64,000 bases of DNA from an uncultured Chloroflexota bacterium (GCA_937974245.1 CALJKV010000074.1:38694-102693); one strand, 5' to 3'; shown: positions 44,029 to 53,610, counted from the stretch's first letter. The notes: generated by a model not told the origin, from the sequence alone. Made by a program: numbers and translations.

Positions 44029-44139
44029 CATTCCCAAAATCTTATCACGGAAAATGATCAATGCCAGCATACAATATAAGAGACAAACCCGGGTTCATCG
44101 TGAGCAGTTCGTGAATCAAGCCTCAATTGGAAAAGGGTT

Positions 44140-47100
44140 ATGCTGAAAACACTAGCTTTACCCGCCAAGCTCATTGTATTAGCCGTTATCTACGTGGTAT
44201 CGGGTTTATTGGGGCTGCAATTTGCCGATCTCCAATCGAATATCACGTTGATCTGGCCGCCGGCGGGGATTGCATTGGCGTTCCTGTTCATCCTTGGGCT
44301 GGAAAGTTGGCCGGGTATTTTCTTTGGCGCGTTTATTGTCGCCTATGTAACGTCAGGCAATCCGGCCCTTGCGCTGGTAATCGGAATGAGCAGCACTTTA
44401 GAAGTCCTCGTCAATTTCCTGTTGCTGCGCCGCTTGAAGTTCCAGCCTGATTTCAAGCGCATCTGGGACATTTTACTCCTGGGGCTGGTGACGTTGGCAA
44501 CCGGGACGATTGTCAATGCCACAATCAGTGTATCAGCGATATTCTTGTTAGGTGGGGCGGCTGACAAGACGAATTATATATATCTCTGGCTGGAATCATG
44601 GCTCGGCCACGAGACGAGCGTTCTTGTATTTACGCCGCTCCTTCTAATCTGGTACTTCCAGCCCCACACCCGCTATGCACCAGCGAAACTGATCAGAGCT
44701 ATCATCGTTGGCGGTACCCCGGTAGGCGTGGCGGCCCTGGTATTTTTCTCTCTGTCGAATTTTTTGGCCGGGTCGTTGGATCATCTGATCTTGCCGTTCT
44801 TATTGTGGGTGGCTCTGTCACTCCAACTCCGGGAGACTACACTGGCGACCTTTCTGGTTTCACTCATCGCCGCCTGGGGAGCGGTTATCAGGAAAGGGCC
44901 ATTTATCTATAGTACGCCCTATGAGACCATGATGCTCACATGGCTATTTGTCACCACGATTAATATCACGACCATTGTCGTGGGCGTTGTTTCTCATGGG
45001 CGGCGCATGGCGACAGGTGCACTGCAAGACGAGCGCGACTTCAGCGTGCATGTTATGAATGCACTGGGGCAGGGAGTCACTGTAACTGATCGGGACAGCC
45101 GGTTTGTTTATGTGAATCCGGCATTTGCCCGCATGATTGGGTATCTTTCCCCGGAGCAGGTCGTCGGCATGTCTCCCAGAGATGTCACCGTGTTTCCGAG
45201 TCAGACGATCATGAATCAAGCCCTTCATGACCGCTACGAAGGGAAAACGACAACCTATGAATCCCGTTTGCAGCGCCCTGACGGGAATTTCATAGACGTT
45301 CTGGTTACCGGCTCACCGCGCTGGCAGGGTGGGCAGGTGATTGGCACGATTGCCGTTGTGACTGATGTCACCGAACAAAGGAAAATGGAGAAATCACTGC
45401 GGGAAAATGAGCAGCGCCTGCGTGCTATTTTTGATAATGCACCAGTCGGTATCCTGATGGGAGATGATACCGGGGTGCTGGTTGATATTAATGATGCGTA
45501 TCTGGAGATACTTGGTGCGCCACCCAGTGGGCGTGAGCAAGTTGTCGGTCATGCCAATCTCAGCAGTATCGAAGTGTTCCGAAATGCTGGAATTCACGAC
45601 TACTTCGTGCGCCTTATGGAAAACGGCGAGCCTTTTTCGGTGGATGCCGCTATCACCAGTGTGTTTGGCCGGGAACGCAACCTGCATTACCAGGGTGCGC
45701 CCTTATTTGACTCAGATGGGCGAGTCAATGGCATGATTCTGGTTGCCGAGGATATTTCCTGGCGCAAAGAGAGTGAAACCCAACTCAGGGCGGCTAACAC
45801 GCAGCTTGCCCTCGCCCATGGCACGCTGCACCGGCTAATCCAGCAGCTTCCGATTGGAATTCAGGTCTTTAACCCCGATGGTTTGTGTACCGATCTTAAC
45901 TCCGCGCACCTTGAGATATTTGGTGTATCTCGCGAGCAAATTGTTGGCTGTTACGATATTTTCGCGGATCCACTCTCCGAGCAGGTGGGGACGGCAGATG
46001 GGTTGCGGCGGGCGCTTGCGGGTGAAGTTATCAAGTTAGGAGATATTCATTTCAATTTTGATCAGGATAAAGCGAACCTGCCGTTCGTGGGTGCCAGTGG
46101 TAGCCGCACGGTGAATGTCACGTTTTTCCCCGTATTTGATGACGCCGGCGTGATTACCAGCATCGTAGCCCTTAACCAGGATGTGACCGATCGCCGGTTA
46201 TCGGAAGAAGCGCTGCGCCGCCGTAACACGGAATTGGAAGCGCTCCGCTCGGTGACGCTGGCAGTCGGCAGCAGTTTGCGGTTGGATGAAGTGCTGGATG
46301 AACTGCTTACCCAGTTAGCAACTCTAGTTCCCTATGTGAGTGCCAGCATCGCCCTGGTGAAAAATAATCGTTTGCGCTTTGTGGCTCAGCGTGGAATCCC
46401 GGAGGATTTTGATCTGCGCCGGATAGAGGATGGGCTGAACAATCTGGATTCCACCCGCTTCGTGACTCACCCGGTTATCTTCAAAGATGTGCAGCAGGAA
46501 CCTGGCTGGATTCCTATTCCTGGTTTCCAGGAGTATATCCGCAGTTGGATGGGCGTTTCACTGATCCACCGGGGGGAAATTGTTGGTGTACTGAACCTGG
46601 ATTATGACGTACCGGATTTCTATACTCTCATGCACGCGAATCTGGCTGAGGCGGTTGCCCAGCAGGCTGCATTAGCTATCGAAAATGCTCGACTGTTTGG
46701 TAACCTTGAGCAATTGGTCCAGGAACGCACCCAGGAACTCGAAACGGCGAATCAAAAACTGACCGAATCCATTGGTAAGCTGCAGGAACTGGATAAGCTG
46801 CGGGCTAAATTCGTGGCGGATGTCTCGCACGAACTACGCACGCCAATTACGGTGTTGAATACCCGCGTCTACCTCCTGGAACGCGGTGGGCCGGCGCGTC
46901 AGGCTGATTATCTGCCCGGCCTCAAGGAACAGGTCGAGCGGTTGTCTGCTTTTGTGGAATCCATTCTGGATCTTTCGCGTTTGGAAACACTGCGTGAAAA
47001 CACCCTGCTATCCGCAGTAGACCTGAATGTTGCAGTAGACCAGGTGATGACACTCGTTCAACCCCGCGCGGATATAGCTGGACTTGAGTTGTCGTTTGTC

Positions 47101-47472
47101 CCTGACCAATTCATGCCAAGAGTAAAAGCTGATAATGAACAGTTGCTTCAGGTCATTACCAACCTGGTCGCGAACGCCATCCACTATACCCAGAAAGGCT
47201 GGGTGCGTGTGACTACTGGTTTTGCCTCGGAACGCGGCAAGGTATGGCTTAAGGTACACGATTCCGGCAGGGGCATCGCTGAAGAGGACCTTCCGCATAT
47301 ATTTGAGCGTTTCTACCGGGGGCAGGCAGGTTCGTCCTCTATCCCCGGTACCGGGCTGGGTCTGAGCATCGTTAAAGAAATTCTAGATATTCATGACGGT
47401 GACATAGCTGTCGAGTCAGTGGTCGGACAGGGGACGCTGTTTACCGTCTGGCTACCGGTAGCTAAATCCTGA
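44140..47472 (+). CDS. MASE1-PAS-PAS-PAS-GAF sensor histidine kinase
   Basis: A large 1110-residue membrane kinase. Residues about 5-290 form a MASE1-type sensor with some eight helices (ITLIWPPAGIALAFLFILGL is the conserved stretch). Three PAS domains follow (near 305-415, 425-545 and 565-690), then GAF (about 705-850), a coiled coil, HisKA with phosphoacceptor H897 in DVSHELRTPITVLN, and the ATPase domain (NLVANAIHYTQKG; DSGRGIAEEDLPHIFERFYR; GTGLGLSIVKEI). No receiver is attached and no response regulator adjoins, so it is an orphan kinase. Divergent from the MerR-B12 gene. Confidence 0.92.
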   Translation: MLKTLALPAKLIVLAVIYVVSGLLGLQFADLQSNITLIWPPAGIALAFLFILGLESWPGIFFGAFIVAYVTSGNPALALVIGMSSTLEVLVNFLLLRRLKFQPDFKRIWDILLLGLVTLATGTIVNATISVSAIFLLGGAADKTNYIYLWLESWLGHETSVLVFTPLLLIWYFQPHTRYAPAKLIRAIIVGGTPVGVAALVFFSLSNFLAGSLDHLILPFLLWVALSLQLRETTLATFLVSLIAAWGAVIRKGPFIYSTPYETMMLTWLFVTTINITTIVVGVVSHGRRMATGALQDERDFSVHVMNALGQGVTVTDRDSRFVYVNPAFARMIGYLSPEQVVGMSPRDVTVFPSQTIMNQALHDRYEGKTTTYESRLQRPDGNFIDVLVTGSPRWQGGQVIGTIAVVTDVTEQRKMEKSLRENEQRLRAIFDNAPVGILMGDDTGVLVDINDAYLEILGAPPSGREQVVGHANLSSIEVFRNAGIHDYFVRLMENGEPFSVDAAITSVFGRERNLHYQGAPLFDSDGRVNGMILVAEDISWRKESETQLRAANTQLALAHGTLHRLIQQLPIGIQVFNPDGLCTDLNSAHLEIFGVSREQIVGCYDIFADPLSEQVGTADGLRRALAGEVIKLGDIHFNFDQDKANLPFVGASGSRTVNVTFFPVFDDAGVITSIVALNQDVTDRRLSEEALRRRNTELEALRSVTLAVGSSLRLDEVLDELLTQLATLVPYVSASIALVKNNRLRFVAQRGIPEDFDLRRIEDGLNNLDSTRFVTHPVIFKDVQQEPGWIPIPGFQEYIRSWMGVSLIHRGEIVGVLNLDYDVPDFYTLMHANLAEAVAQQAALAIENARLFGNLEQLVQERTQELETANQKLTESIGKLQELDKLRAKFVADVSHELRTPITVLNTRVYLLERGGPARQADYLPGLKEQVERLSAFVESILDLSRLETLRENTLLSAVDLNVAVDQVMTLVQPRADIAGLELSFVPDQFMPRVKADNEQLLQVITNLVANAIHYTQKGWVRVTTGFASERGKVWLKVHDSGRGIAEEDLPHIFERFYRGQAGSSSIPGTGLGLSIVKEILDIHDGDIAVESVVGQGTLFTVWLPVAKS

Positions 47473-47598
47473 AGTTTGAATCTTGAGAGACGAAATCAGC
47501 CCCGCATAAACGAACAATTAAGGAAATGCTCTCCGTGAAATGCAAATTCCCTTTACAATAATACTGTTGATGAAAAATGCTACCAGGAGTGAGGCGAG

Positions 47599-49071
47599 AT
47601 GAGTTCCTTTTTGCAGCGTCGTATGGATGAGCAGTCCCGCCGGTCAGTCGCACAGGCGGAGGCACAACCGGATGTGGATGAGATTGTACTAGAGACACCG
47701 GAAGAGCTGCCCGAACCTGAAGCCACGAATGAGGCTTTGCGCGGCACTCAGTATGAAATTCCGCCAAAAGTTGCGCTGCCACCGAAACTGGTACAACTTC
47801 GCAGGCAGCTTCGCCCCAAGCTGTTAGCCGCCATTGATGAAGCCGATCATTGGCATCGAGGGGATACGGAAAAAGAACGCTTATTGGTTGAACGTCTGAA
47901 AACCATTTTGCAGAAGGTCAATATCCAGATCACGCCGGGCGAGTATGAACTCCTCACCGAGTCATTGTTGAATGACTTGATGGGTTTTGGCGCAATCGAA
48001 CCGTTGGTACAAAGCCGTGAGATTTCCGAAATCATGGTCACGGGCGCGGATATGATTTTTGCCGAGCATCGTGGCAAACTCCAGGAAGTGGAGATCATTT
48101 TTGATGACGAGGATCATATCCAGTGGACGGCACAGCGGATTGTCCGCCCCTTGCAGCGTTCACTTAACCGGGCGAATCCGATGGTAGACGCCCGCCTGCC
48201 AGATGGTTCTCGTGTGCATATCGTGATGCCACCTTCGGCGCTCAAAGGGACGACCATCACCATTCGTAAATTCCCGGATAAGCCGCTGACAGTGCTGGAT
48301 TTGATCCGTTTTGGTTCGTTCCCAGAAGACGTGGCGCTGTTTTTGCAGGCGTGTATCGTCTCTCGGCTGAACACCGTGGTTTCCGGCGGTACCGGGTCTG
48401 GTAAGACGACGCTCCTGAACGTGTTGAGTTCATTCATTCCCGACGATGAGCGCATTGTGACAATTGAAGACGCCGCCGAATTGCAGTTGACGCAGCGCCA
48501 TGTGGTGAGCCTGGAAACCACGCCGCCATTGCCAGGGTCTAAGGCCGAAGGGCAGTTGACGATTCGTGACCTGGTGAAGGGGTCGCTGCGTATGCGACCT
48601 GACCGGATTGTAGTGGGTGAGTGTCGCGGTGGAGAGGCGCTGGATATGCTCCAGGCTATGAACACGGGTCATGATGGTTCGTTGACCACTGTCCACAGCA
48701 ACAGCCCGCGTGACTGCACCGCCCGTCTGGAAACCCTGTGTCTAATGGCGGGAATGGATTTGCCGGTGGGCGTCATCCGGCGGCAGATCGCTGGGGCGGT
48801 TGACCTGATTATCCAGCAAAGTCGTCTGAAAGATGGCAGCCGTAAAATTGTCCAGGTCACTGAACTCCAGGGGATGGAAGGTGAAAATATCACCCTCCAG
48901 GATATATTTGTGTACCGCACGCCGGGCCAAACCGGATCAGGATACTCGCACGCTGGCGGAGGCGAATTGGAGCCAACCGGTTTCCGCCCCAATTTCGAAG
49001 ACCGCCTGAAGGAACAGGGATTCAAGCTGCCGAGCAGCATGTTCGGCACAGGTGGCAAGTTCAACAAGTAA
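47599..49071 (+). CDS. cpaF: CpaF/TadA-type secretion ATPase (orphan)
   Basis: A 490-residue hexameric motor ATPase for Tad/Flp pilus or type II/IV secretion. After a variable N-terminus come the N-terminal domain (GFGAIEPLVQSREISEIMV), then Walker A GGTGSGKTT (263-271), IVTIEDAAELQL (Asp box), RMRPDRIVVGECRGGEALDM (Walker B/His region) and NTGHDGSLTTVHSN. Residues 440-490 form a Gly-rich tail. No tadB, tadC, pilin or prepilin peptidase gene adjoins, so its machinery is encoded elsewhere or reduced. Confidence 0.92.
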   Translation: MSSFLQRRMDEQSRRSVAQAEAQPDVDEIVLETPEELPEPEATNEALRGTQYEIPPKVALPPKLVQLRRQLRPKLLAAIDEADHWHRGDTEKERLLVERLKTILQKVNIQITPGEYELLTESLLNDLMGFGAIEPLVQSREISEIMVTGADMIFAEHRGKLQEVEIIFDDEDHIQWTAQRIVRPLQRSLNRANPMVDARLPDGSRVHIVMPPSALKGTTITIRKFPDKPLTVLDLIRFGSFPEDVALFLQACIVSRLNTVVSGGTGSGKTTLLNVLSSFIPDDERIVTIEDAAELQLTQRHVVSLETTPPLPGSKAEGQLTIRDLVKGSLRMRPDRIVVGECRGGEALDMLQAMNTGHDGSLTTVHSNSPRDCTARLETLCLMAGMDLPVGVIRRQIAGAVDLIIQQSRLKDGSRKIVQVTELQGMEGENITLQDIFVYRTPGQTGSGYSHAGGGELEPTGFRPNFEDRLKEQGFKLPSSMFGTGGKFNK

Positions 49072-49107
49072 CACCTGTTCCGCATCCCTCCCCGATTTCT
49101 CCTCTGA

Positions 49108-49130
49108 ACAAGGGGCTTCAAGCCCCTTGT
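49108..49130. terminator. Terminator, ACAAGGGGC hairpin family (copy 4)
   Basis: ACAAGGGGC-TTCAA-GCCCCTTGT is a perfect 9-bp stem with a 5-base loop (a near-perfect palindrome), located between the convergent cpaF and permease genes. Confidence 0.75.
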
Positions 49131-49199
49131 CATATGGGAGAAGTGAGTCAAATCACGAAGACAAGGCACGCTGCGTTCAGGGTATAATCGGCCTCCCTA

Positions 49200-50039
49200 C
49201 TATTTACGCACCCCCGCCGTTAAGCCTGAAATAATTTGCTCTGTGGCGCTGAGGAACAGGACAACCAGCGGCAGGGTGGTAATCACCAACCCCGCGAACA
49301 GGGTTGACCAATCCGTTTGAAACTCCCCGAAAAAGCGAGTCATTCCCACTGGCAGCGTCCATTTATCAGTTGATCGCAACAGAATGAGCGGGAAGAAAAA
49401 GTCATTCCACAACGGTACGAACTGGAAAATGGCGACCGTCGCCAGTGCCGGACGCACCAATGGTAGCATTACCCGGCTGAAAATGACGAATTCATTGGCG
49501 CCATCAATCCGGGCGGCTTCGCTCAATTCCTGGGGGAGCTGCCGGAAAAACGCTGACAGGATGAACACCGAAAACGGGATACCTGTCGCGGCATAAACCA
49601 GAATCAGCCCGATACGGTTGTCAATCAGGCCCAGGCTGTTGAGCAACAAAAACAGCGGCACGATTGCCAGACGAAACGGCAGTGTCAGCCCGGCCACAAA
49701 GAACGATGAAAAGAAGCGGCTGCCCCGGAAGTCGTAGCGTCCCAGGATATACCCCGCCAGAGAAGCAGCGGCGGTTGCCAGTGTGACTGATGACACGGTA
49801 ATCACCATCGAATTCACGAAATACAGGCTAAAGTTCGCCTCACCCCAGGCGGTTACGTAACTATCAAAGTTGATTGTGGATGGCAGGCCAATCGGTTCGC
49901 GGTAAATCTCGCGGGTCGGGCGCATCGTGTTGGTGACAACAATGAACATCGGGATCAGTACCACGGCGGCGTATACGATCAGCAGCCCGTTTGTCCCGAT
50001 GCCTGTGAATGTGATTTTGGGTATTCTCAAGGCTCTCAT
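49200..50039 (-). CDS. Sugar ABC transporter permease, MalG/UgpE type
   Basis: A 279-residue inner-membrane protein with about six helices and the EAA loop EAARIDGANEFVIFSRVMLP. The frame is open upstream, but ATG 50039 overlaps the stop of the first permease gene by four bases (ATGA) and has AGGA close by, so it is taken as start. It pairs with the next-listed MalF-type permease. A dedicated ATPase gene is absent, as often in Chloroflexi and Firmicutes sugar importers that share one ATPase. Confidence 0.93.
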   Translation of the reverse strand: MRALRIPKITFTGIGTNGLLIVYAAVVLIPMFIVVTNTMRPTREIYREPIGLPSTINFDSYVTAWGEANFSLYFVNSMVITVSSVTLATAAASLAGYILGRYDFRGSRFFSSFFVAGLTLPFRLAIVPLFLLLNSLGLIDNRIGLILVYAATGIPFSVFILSAFFRQLPQELSEAARIDGANEFVIFSRVMLPLVRPALATVAIFQFVPLWNDFFFPLILLRSTDKWTLPVGMTRFFGEFQTDWSTLFAGLVITTLPLVVLFLSATEQIISGLTAGVRK

Positions 50040-50998
50040 TGCATCCTGCTTTCCAACCTGCGGAACCAGGTCTGTACAAGGACAGACACAGTGAAAATAA
50101 AGAGGAACATCAGCACTGCCAGCGCCGATGCCAGTCCAAAGGCGTCTGCGCCCCCCCGGAAAGCGGTACGGAAGAACACCAGCCCCAGCACATCTGTCGC
50201 GCCTGCAGGTGTGCCATCCACGCCACCCAATGCCCACACAATCCCAAAGGCGTTGAAGTTCCCGATGAAGGTTAAGACGGTTACAATGCCGATGACCGGA
50301 GTCAGCAGTGGAAACTCAATCCACCGGAAGATTTGCAGGTTGCTCGCGCCATCAATGCGGGCGGCTTCGCGCAGATCATCCTCAATTCCGGCCAGTCCGG
50401 CGCCGAAGAGCAGCATGGGGAAGCCCACCCACATCCAGGCATTGACCAGAATCACGGCAGGCAGCGCCGTTGCCGGGTCGCCCAACCAGGGGCGTGCTAA
50501 CGAGCCAAGTCCCAGGTTACGCAGCGTCGCGTTGACTGGCCCGAACAGGGGATTGAGCATCAGGCTCCACAGGTAGCCGACAACCAGCGGGCTGATCAGG
50601 TATGGCAGCGTAAAAACTGTGCGGAAAAACCGCTTACCAAAGCGGGGGCGGTGCAGCAGAACGGCAAATAGCAGCCCTAGCGTATTTTGAATCAGCATGG
50701 TGCCAATAAAAAAGTAAATATTATGGACAAATGCGCGTGGTAACTGTTCGCTGATCGGATAGCGGGAAAATAACTGCTCGAAATTCTGTAAGCCGACAAA
50801 AGCCCCGCGCACCAGGCCATTAAACTCAAATGTGCTGAAGATCAGCGCCTGTACCAGCGGATAAATCATGAAAATCGTGTATAGCAGGAAGGCCGGCAGC
50901 AAAAATAATGCAATCGTCAATCGGGAGGGCATTAATGTGTTCCGGCGTCGGGCAGTCTGGCTGCGCTTCTCGTCTTTTTGACCTGTTATGGCAGTCAT
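50036..50998 (-). CDS. Sugar ABC transporter permease, MalF/UgpA type
   Basis: A 320-residue membrane protein with six or more helices (IALFLLPAFLLYTIFMIYPL first) and the EAA loop REAARIDGASNLQIFRWIEF. A basic, Arg-rich cytoplasmic N-terminus of about 25 residues precedes the first helix. It lies between the binding protein, from which a strong hairpin separates it, and the MalG-type permease, to which it is coupled by overlap. Confidence 0.93.
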   Translation of the reverse strand: MTAITGQKDEKRSQTARRRNTLMPSRLTIALFLLPAFLLYTIFMIYPLVQALIFSTFEFNGLVRGAFVGLQNFEQLFSRYPISEQLPRAFVHNIYFFIGTMLIQNTLGLLFAVLLHRPRFGKRFFRTVFTLPYLISPLVVGYLWSLMLNPLFGPVNATLRNLGLGSLARPWLGDPATALPAVILVNAWMWVGFPMLLFGAGLAGIEDDLREAARIDGASNLQIFRWIEFPLLTPVIGIVTVLTFIGNFNAFGIVWALGGVDGTPAGATDVLGLVFFRTAFRGGADAFGLASALAVLMFLFIFTVSVLVQTWFRRLESRMQ

Positions 50999-51049
50999 AC
51001 CTGAATAAACCTTTCAATCCGGTTGTATTGCACTACGCTGTGTAAAGCG

Positions 51050-51077
51050 AAGGGCAGACTATTGTCAGTCTGCCCTT
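51050..51077 (-). terminator. Stem-loop between sugar binding protein and permease
   Basis: AAGGGCAGACT and AGTCTGCCCTT form a perfect 11-bp stem with a 6-base loop. It repeats the arrangement seen at 2661: binding protein, hairpin, permease. Probably a partial terminator or 3'-end stabiliser. Confidence 0.6.
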
Positions 51078-51110
51078 ACACGTCAGGCTATGGGTAATGC
51101 TTCCGCGTGG

Positions 51111-52373
51111 TTATTCGGTATTTGCCGGGACAAACCACTGTTCCATGCCAGTTTGAAGTGCGGCCGCGACTTCTTCGGGGGTGACTTCGCCCAGGAACAG
51201 GCGCTGTAATTCGTTCCCCAGAACCGTTGTGCCGGAAGGATCGCCATAACGGAAATTGACCAGCAGCAGGTAGGATGCCGGATGCTCCGTCATGCCTGCT
51301 GCAAATTCAGCCAGCAGTGGGTCGGACGAGACGACGCCCGTCGCCGGGGAAATCTGGTGAATCTTGTCGGTGAAGAGTTGGCCGAATTCCTGCGTCCCCA
51401 TCCACTCAACCAGTGCCAGCGCCGCTTCCGGGCTATCCGTAAGGGCATTCACGCCGTAAGAACCGTCCATCCATGATGGCACAAATGAGCCAGCCAGCGA
51501 ATCTGGTGGCGGCGGCACCATGAACATGCCGACTTCAATATCGGGGGCTTCGCTTTGCCAGAAACCTATCTCAAAGGAGCCGCCGATGAAGATCGGTGAC
51601 ATGCCGGTGATGAAGAGCGTCCGTGCGTCATTATAGGCAACACCGACCACATCTGGCGGCAGGTAGGGCTGCAAGTCCTGGAGGACGGCGATAGACGCAA
51701 CATAGTTCGGGTCGTTAAAGTTGGTTTCGCCAGCCAGAACCGCCGCTTCGAATTCCGGGCCACCATAGCGCGGCGCGGCGACAGCATCATGCAGAATGGG
51801 GAGCATCCACGAGTCTTTGGCGGGATTGGCGAGCGGGATATAGCCCGCAGCCGCTGCGGCGTCCAGGATTGCGATGAAGTCTTCCCAGGTTTCCGGTTCG
51901 CTGACGCCCAGTTCCTCGAATATACCCACATTATAGAACGCACCCAGCGCCTGAACGCCAAACGGCACGCCGTAAATGTGACCATCTTGTATGCCCTGTG
52001 AGCCTTTCAGGATCGCCGGGGTGAAGTTTTCCAGTGTGCTAAGGTCATCCAGCGGCAGTAGTTGCCCTGCTTCGATCAGCGGTTGGAGCGACCCGTAAGC
52101 GCGTAACTGCACGACATCGGGGCCGCCCTCACCCGTCAGGCCGGTGGCAAGGATGTTGTTATAGTCGGTGTTGACGAACGGCACGAATTCAACAGTGACA
52201 CCTGGGTTGGCTGCTTCGTAAACAGCGAAGATTTCGTTGTACGCATCTTCATCTTCGGTACGCCATGACCAGACGGTGATCGTGACATCATCCTGCGCGA
52301 CAACGCTGCCCATGATTGCCAGCATCATAATTGCCAGCAATGCCAGGGCGGTAAAACGAGTTTTCTTTTGCAT
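51111..52373 (-). CDS. Extracellular sugar-binding protein, family 1
   Basis: A 420-residue exported binding protein. A signal peptide runs to about residue 27 (MLAIMGSVVAQD). The body has TVWSWRTEDEDAYNEIFAVY and GGPDVVQL, the sugar-binding family 1 pattern, and aromatic residues (WMLPILHDA, WMDGSYGVNA) suited to stack on sugars. First gene of the importer operon. The sugar cannot be told from sequence. Confidence 0.93.
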   Translation of the reverse strand: MQKKTRFTALALLAIMMLAIMGSVVAQDDVTITVWSWRTEDEDAYNEIFAVYEAANPGVTVEFVPFVNTDYNNILATGLTGEGGPDVVQLRAYGSLQPLIEAGQLLPLDDLSTLENFTPAILKGSQGIQDGHIYGVPFGVQALGAFYNVGIFEELGVSEPETWEDFIAILDAAAAAGYIPLANPAKDSWMLPILHDAVAAPRYGGPEFEAAVLAGETNFNDPNYVASIAVLQDLQPYLPPDVVGVAYNDARTLFITGMSPIFIGGSFEIGFWQSEAPDIEVGMFMVPPPPDSLAGSFVPSWMDGSYGVNALTDSPEAALALVEWMGTQEFGQLFTDKIHQISPATGVVSSDPLLAEFAAGMTEHPASYLLLVNFRYGDPSGTTVLGNELQRLFLGEVTPEEVAAALQTGMEQWFVPANTE

Positions 52374-52590
52374 TGATAGACTCCTATTTATTGTATTCCT
52401 AAAATATTAACCCGAATCGTGCCGGCAAATAAACCTGGCGCGATTGAGGCGATTGTACCACTCAGGAATAGGTCATGCAATAAGTCCAGCGTGATGAAAA
52501 TCGGGCGGCGGCGGCCTGGAAAGCATTGTGTGCATTTTATAAAAGCGACTACAATAGAAAAAAATCATCTACTCAAATGAGAGCTAGCCT

Positions 52591-53004
52591 GTGTTAAATG
52601 AAGCAGAGATTCTGGTAGAAGGTGAAGAACTGTCCGGGCGCTACCTTGTGGAGATTGCCCGCTGGACAGAGGGTGAGTGGGTGGCGACAGTGCCGCTGCT
52701 GGACGCACTGGTCACGAACTGCCGCTTGATACTCAAACCACAAGGCCGCCGCCCATACGCACCTGCCAGTATTCCCCAACACTATATCCGGGATTTTGAA
52801 GAACTCGACCTGGGAATGCGTCTCGGCGTGAAAATCGAGTTGACAACCGGGCATACACTCAACCTGTTTGTACGATCAACACGCGGTATTGAGTTTAGCT
52901 TTGCTGTGCGCCGGATGCTGATTCGCCCGATTAGCCCCTCTCTGAAAGTCAAATTGCCGGTGACGGATATCAACCGTCTGATTGAAACAATCAGCGCATT
53001 ATGA
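52591..53004 (+). CDS. Hypothetical protein, possibly PH-like fold
   Basis: A 137-residue soluble protein with no recognised family. It is built of short strands (GEWVATVPLLDALVTNCRLI, MRLGVKIELTTGHTLNLFV, GIEFSFAVRRML) ending in a helix (DINRLIETISAL), an order that recalls PH/GRAM-type domains; this is a fold guess only. Start is GTG with only a weak GAGAG upstream. Its last six bases overlap the end of the convergent carbonic-anhydrase-like gene. Confidence 0.65.
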   Translation: MLNEAEILVEGEELSGRYLVEIARWTEGEWVATVPLLDALVTNCRLILKPQGRRPYAPASIPQHYIRDFEELDLGMRLGVKIELTTGHTLNLFVRSTRGIEFSFAVRRMLIRPISPSLKVKLPVTDINRLIETISAL

Positions 53005-53565
53005 TGGTCTGCTGCCCGCAGATGTTCCCTCGTCAATCAGGTACAGTCGGTTATCCTCAACAAGATAGAGCAGCGGCGCGACGGCTATTTTCGGATACCG
53101 CAACCGCAAGCGTTTGGCCTCACTTAAAGTGAAATCTACCTCGTTGCCGATCTCAAACATCGGCGCGAAGTGGCGGAAATGCTCCTCTGCCCACTCTTTA
53201 TCCCAGCCGGCATTTTCCACCAGGCCATCAATGAACTGGCTTTGCCGGGCGACCAGGTTGACCATGCCACAGTGATTGTGCCCGATGAGCGCGATCGCCC
53301 GTACCCCACCGACAGCGATGGCATACGAGACTTTAAACTCACTGTAGCGGAGGTTCGCGCCACCCGCCCGGATGATATACGAAAAATTATCCGGGATATG
53401 CAGGTGCTTGCGATGATCCATGCACATGCCCACCAGCAGCGCCGCGTTGGTATAGGAGTCGAACTGACGCTCCAGGTTATGGTATTCCAGCAGCAGGCCG
53501 ATGGGTGTATCGCGGTAGACCGTTGGAATGTCGCTGGGTTGATTAACGGGTTTAAGCCGGTTCAT
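52999..53565 (-). CDS. Beta-carbonic-anhydrase-like protein
   Basis: A 188-residue protein with the zinc-site pattern of beta-carbonic anhydrases: C48-x-D50-x-R52 (GMCMDHR), RAGGANLR in place of RNAGG, and H96-x2-C99 (GHNHCGM). Beta-CAs hydrate CO2. The Asn-Ala step of RNAGG is changed to R-A-G-G, and the C-terminal third is divergent, so it may be a carbonic-anhydrase-like paralogue with another role. The promoter region carries CTTATAA-TTT-TTATAAG at 53609-53625. Confidence 0.82.
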   Translation of the reverse strand: MNRLKPVNQPSDIPTVYRDTPIGLLLEYHNLERQFDSYTNAALLVGMCMDHRKHLHIPDNFSYIIRAGGANLRYSEFKVSYAIAVGGVRAIALIGHNHCGMVNLVARQSQFIDGLVENAGWDKEWAEEHFRHFAPMFEIGNEVDFTLSEAKRLRLRYPKIAVAPLLYLVEDNRLYLIDEGTSAGSRPS

Positions 53566-53610
53566 TCAGGTTCTCCTCTGTTTATCTTGCTCGATACGAT
53601 CATTATGACT

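Noticed and set aside
49183..49188. TATAAT on the plus strand near the 3' end of the MalG-type permease gene
   Set aside because: It points into an opposing coding region and has neither TGn nor a -35, so chance occurrence is more likely than an antisense promoter.
50040..50237. 66-residue extension of the MalG-type permease
   Set aside because: It overlaps the MalF-type gene in another frame; ATG 50039 forms a normal ATGA overlap.
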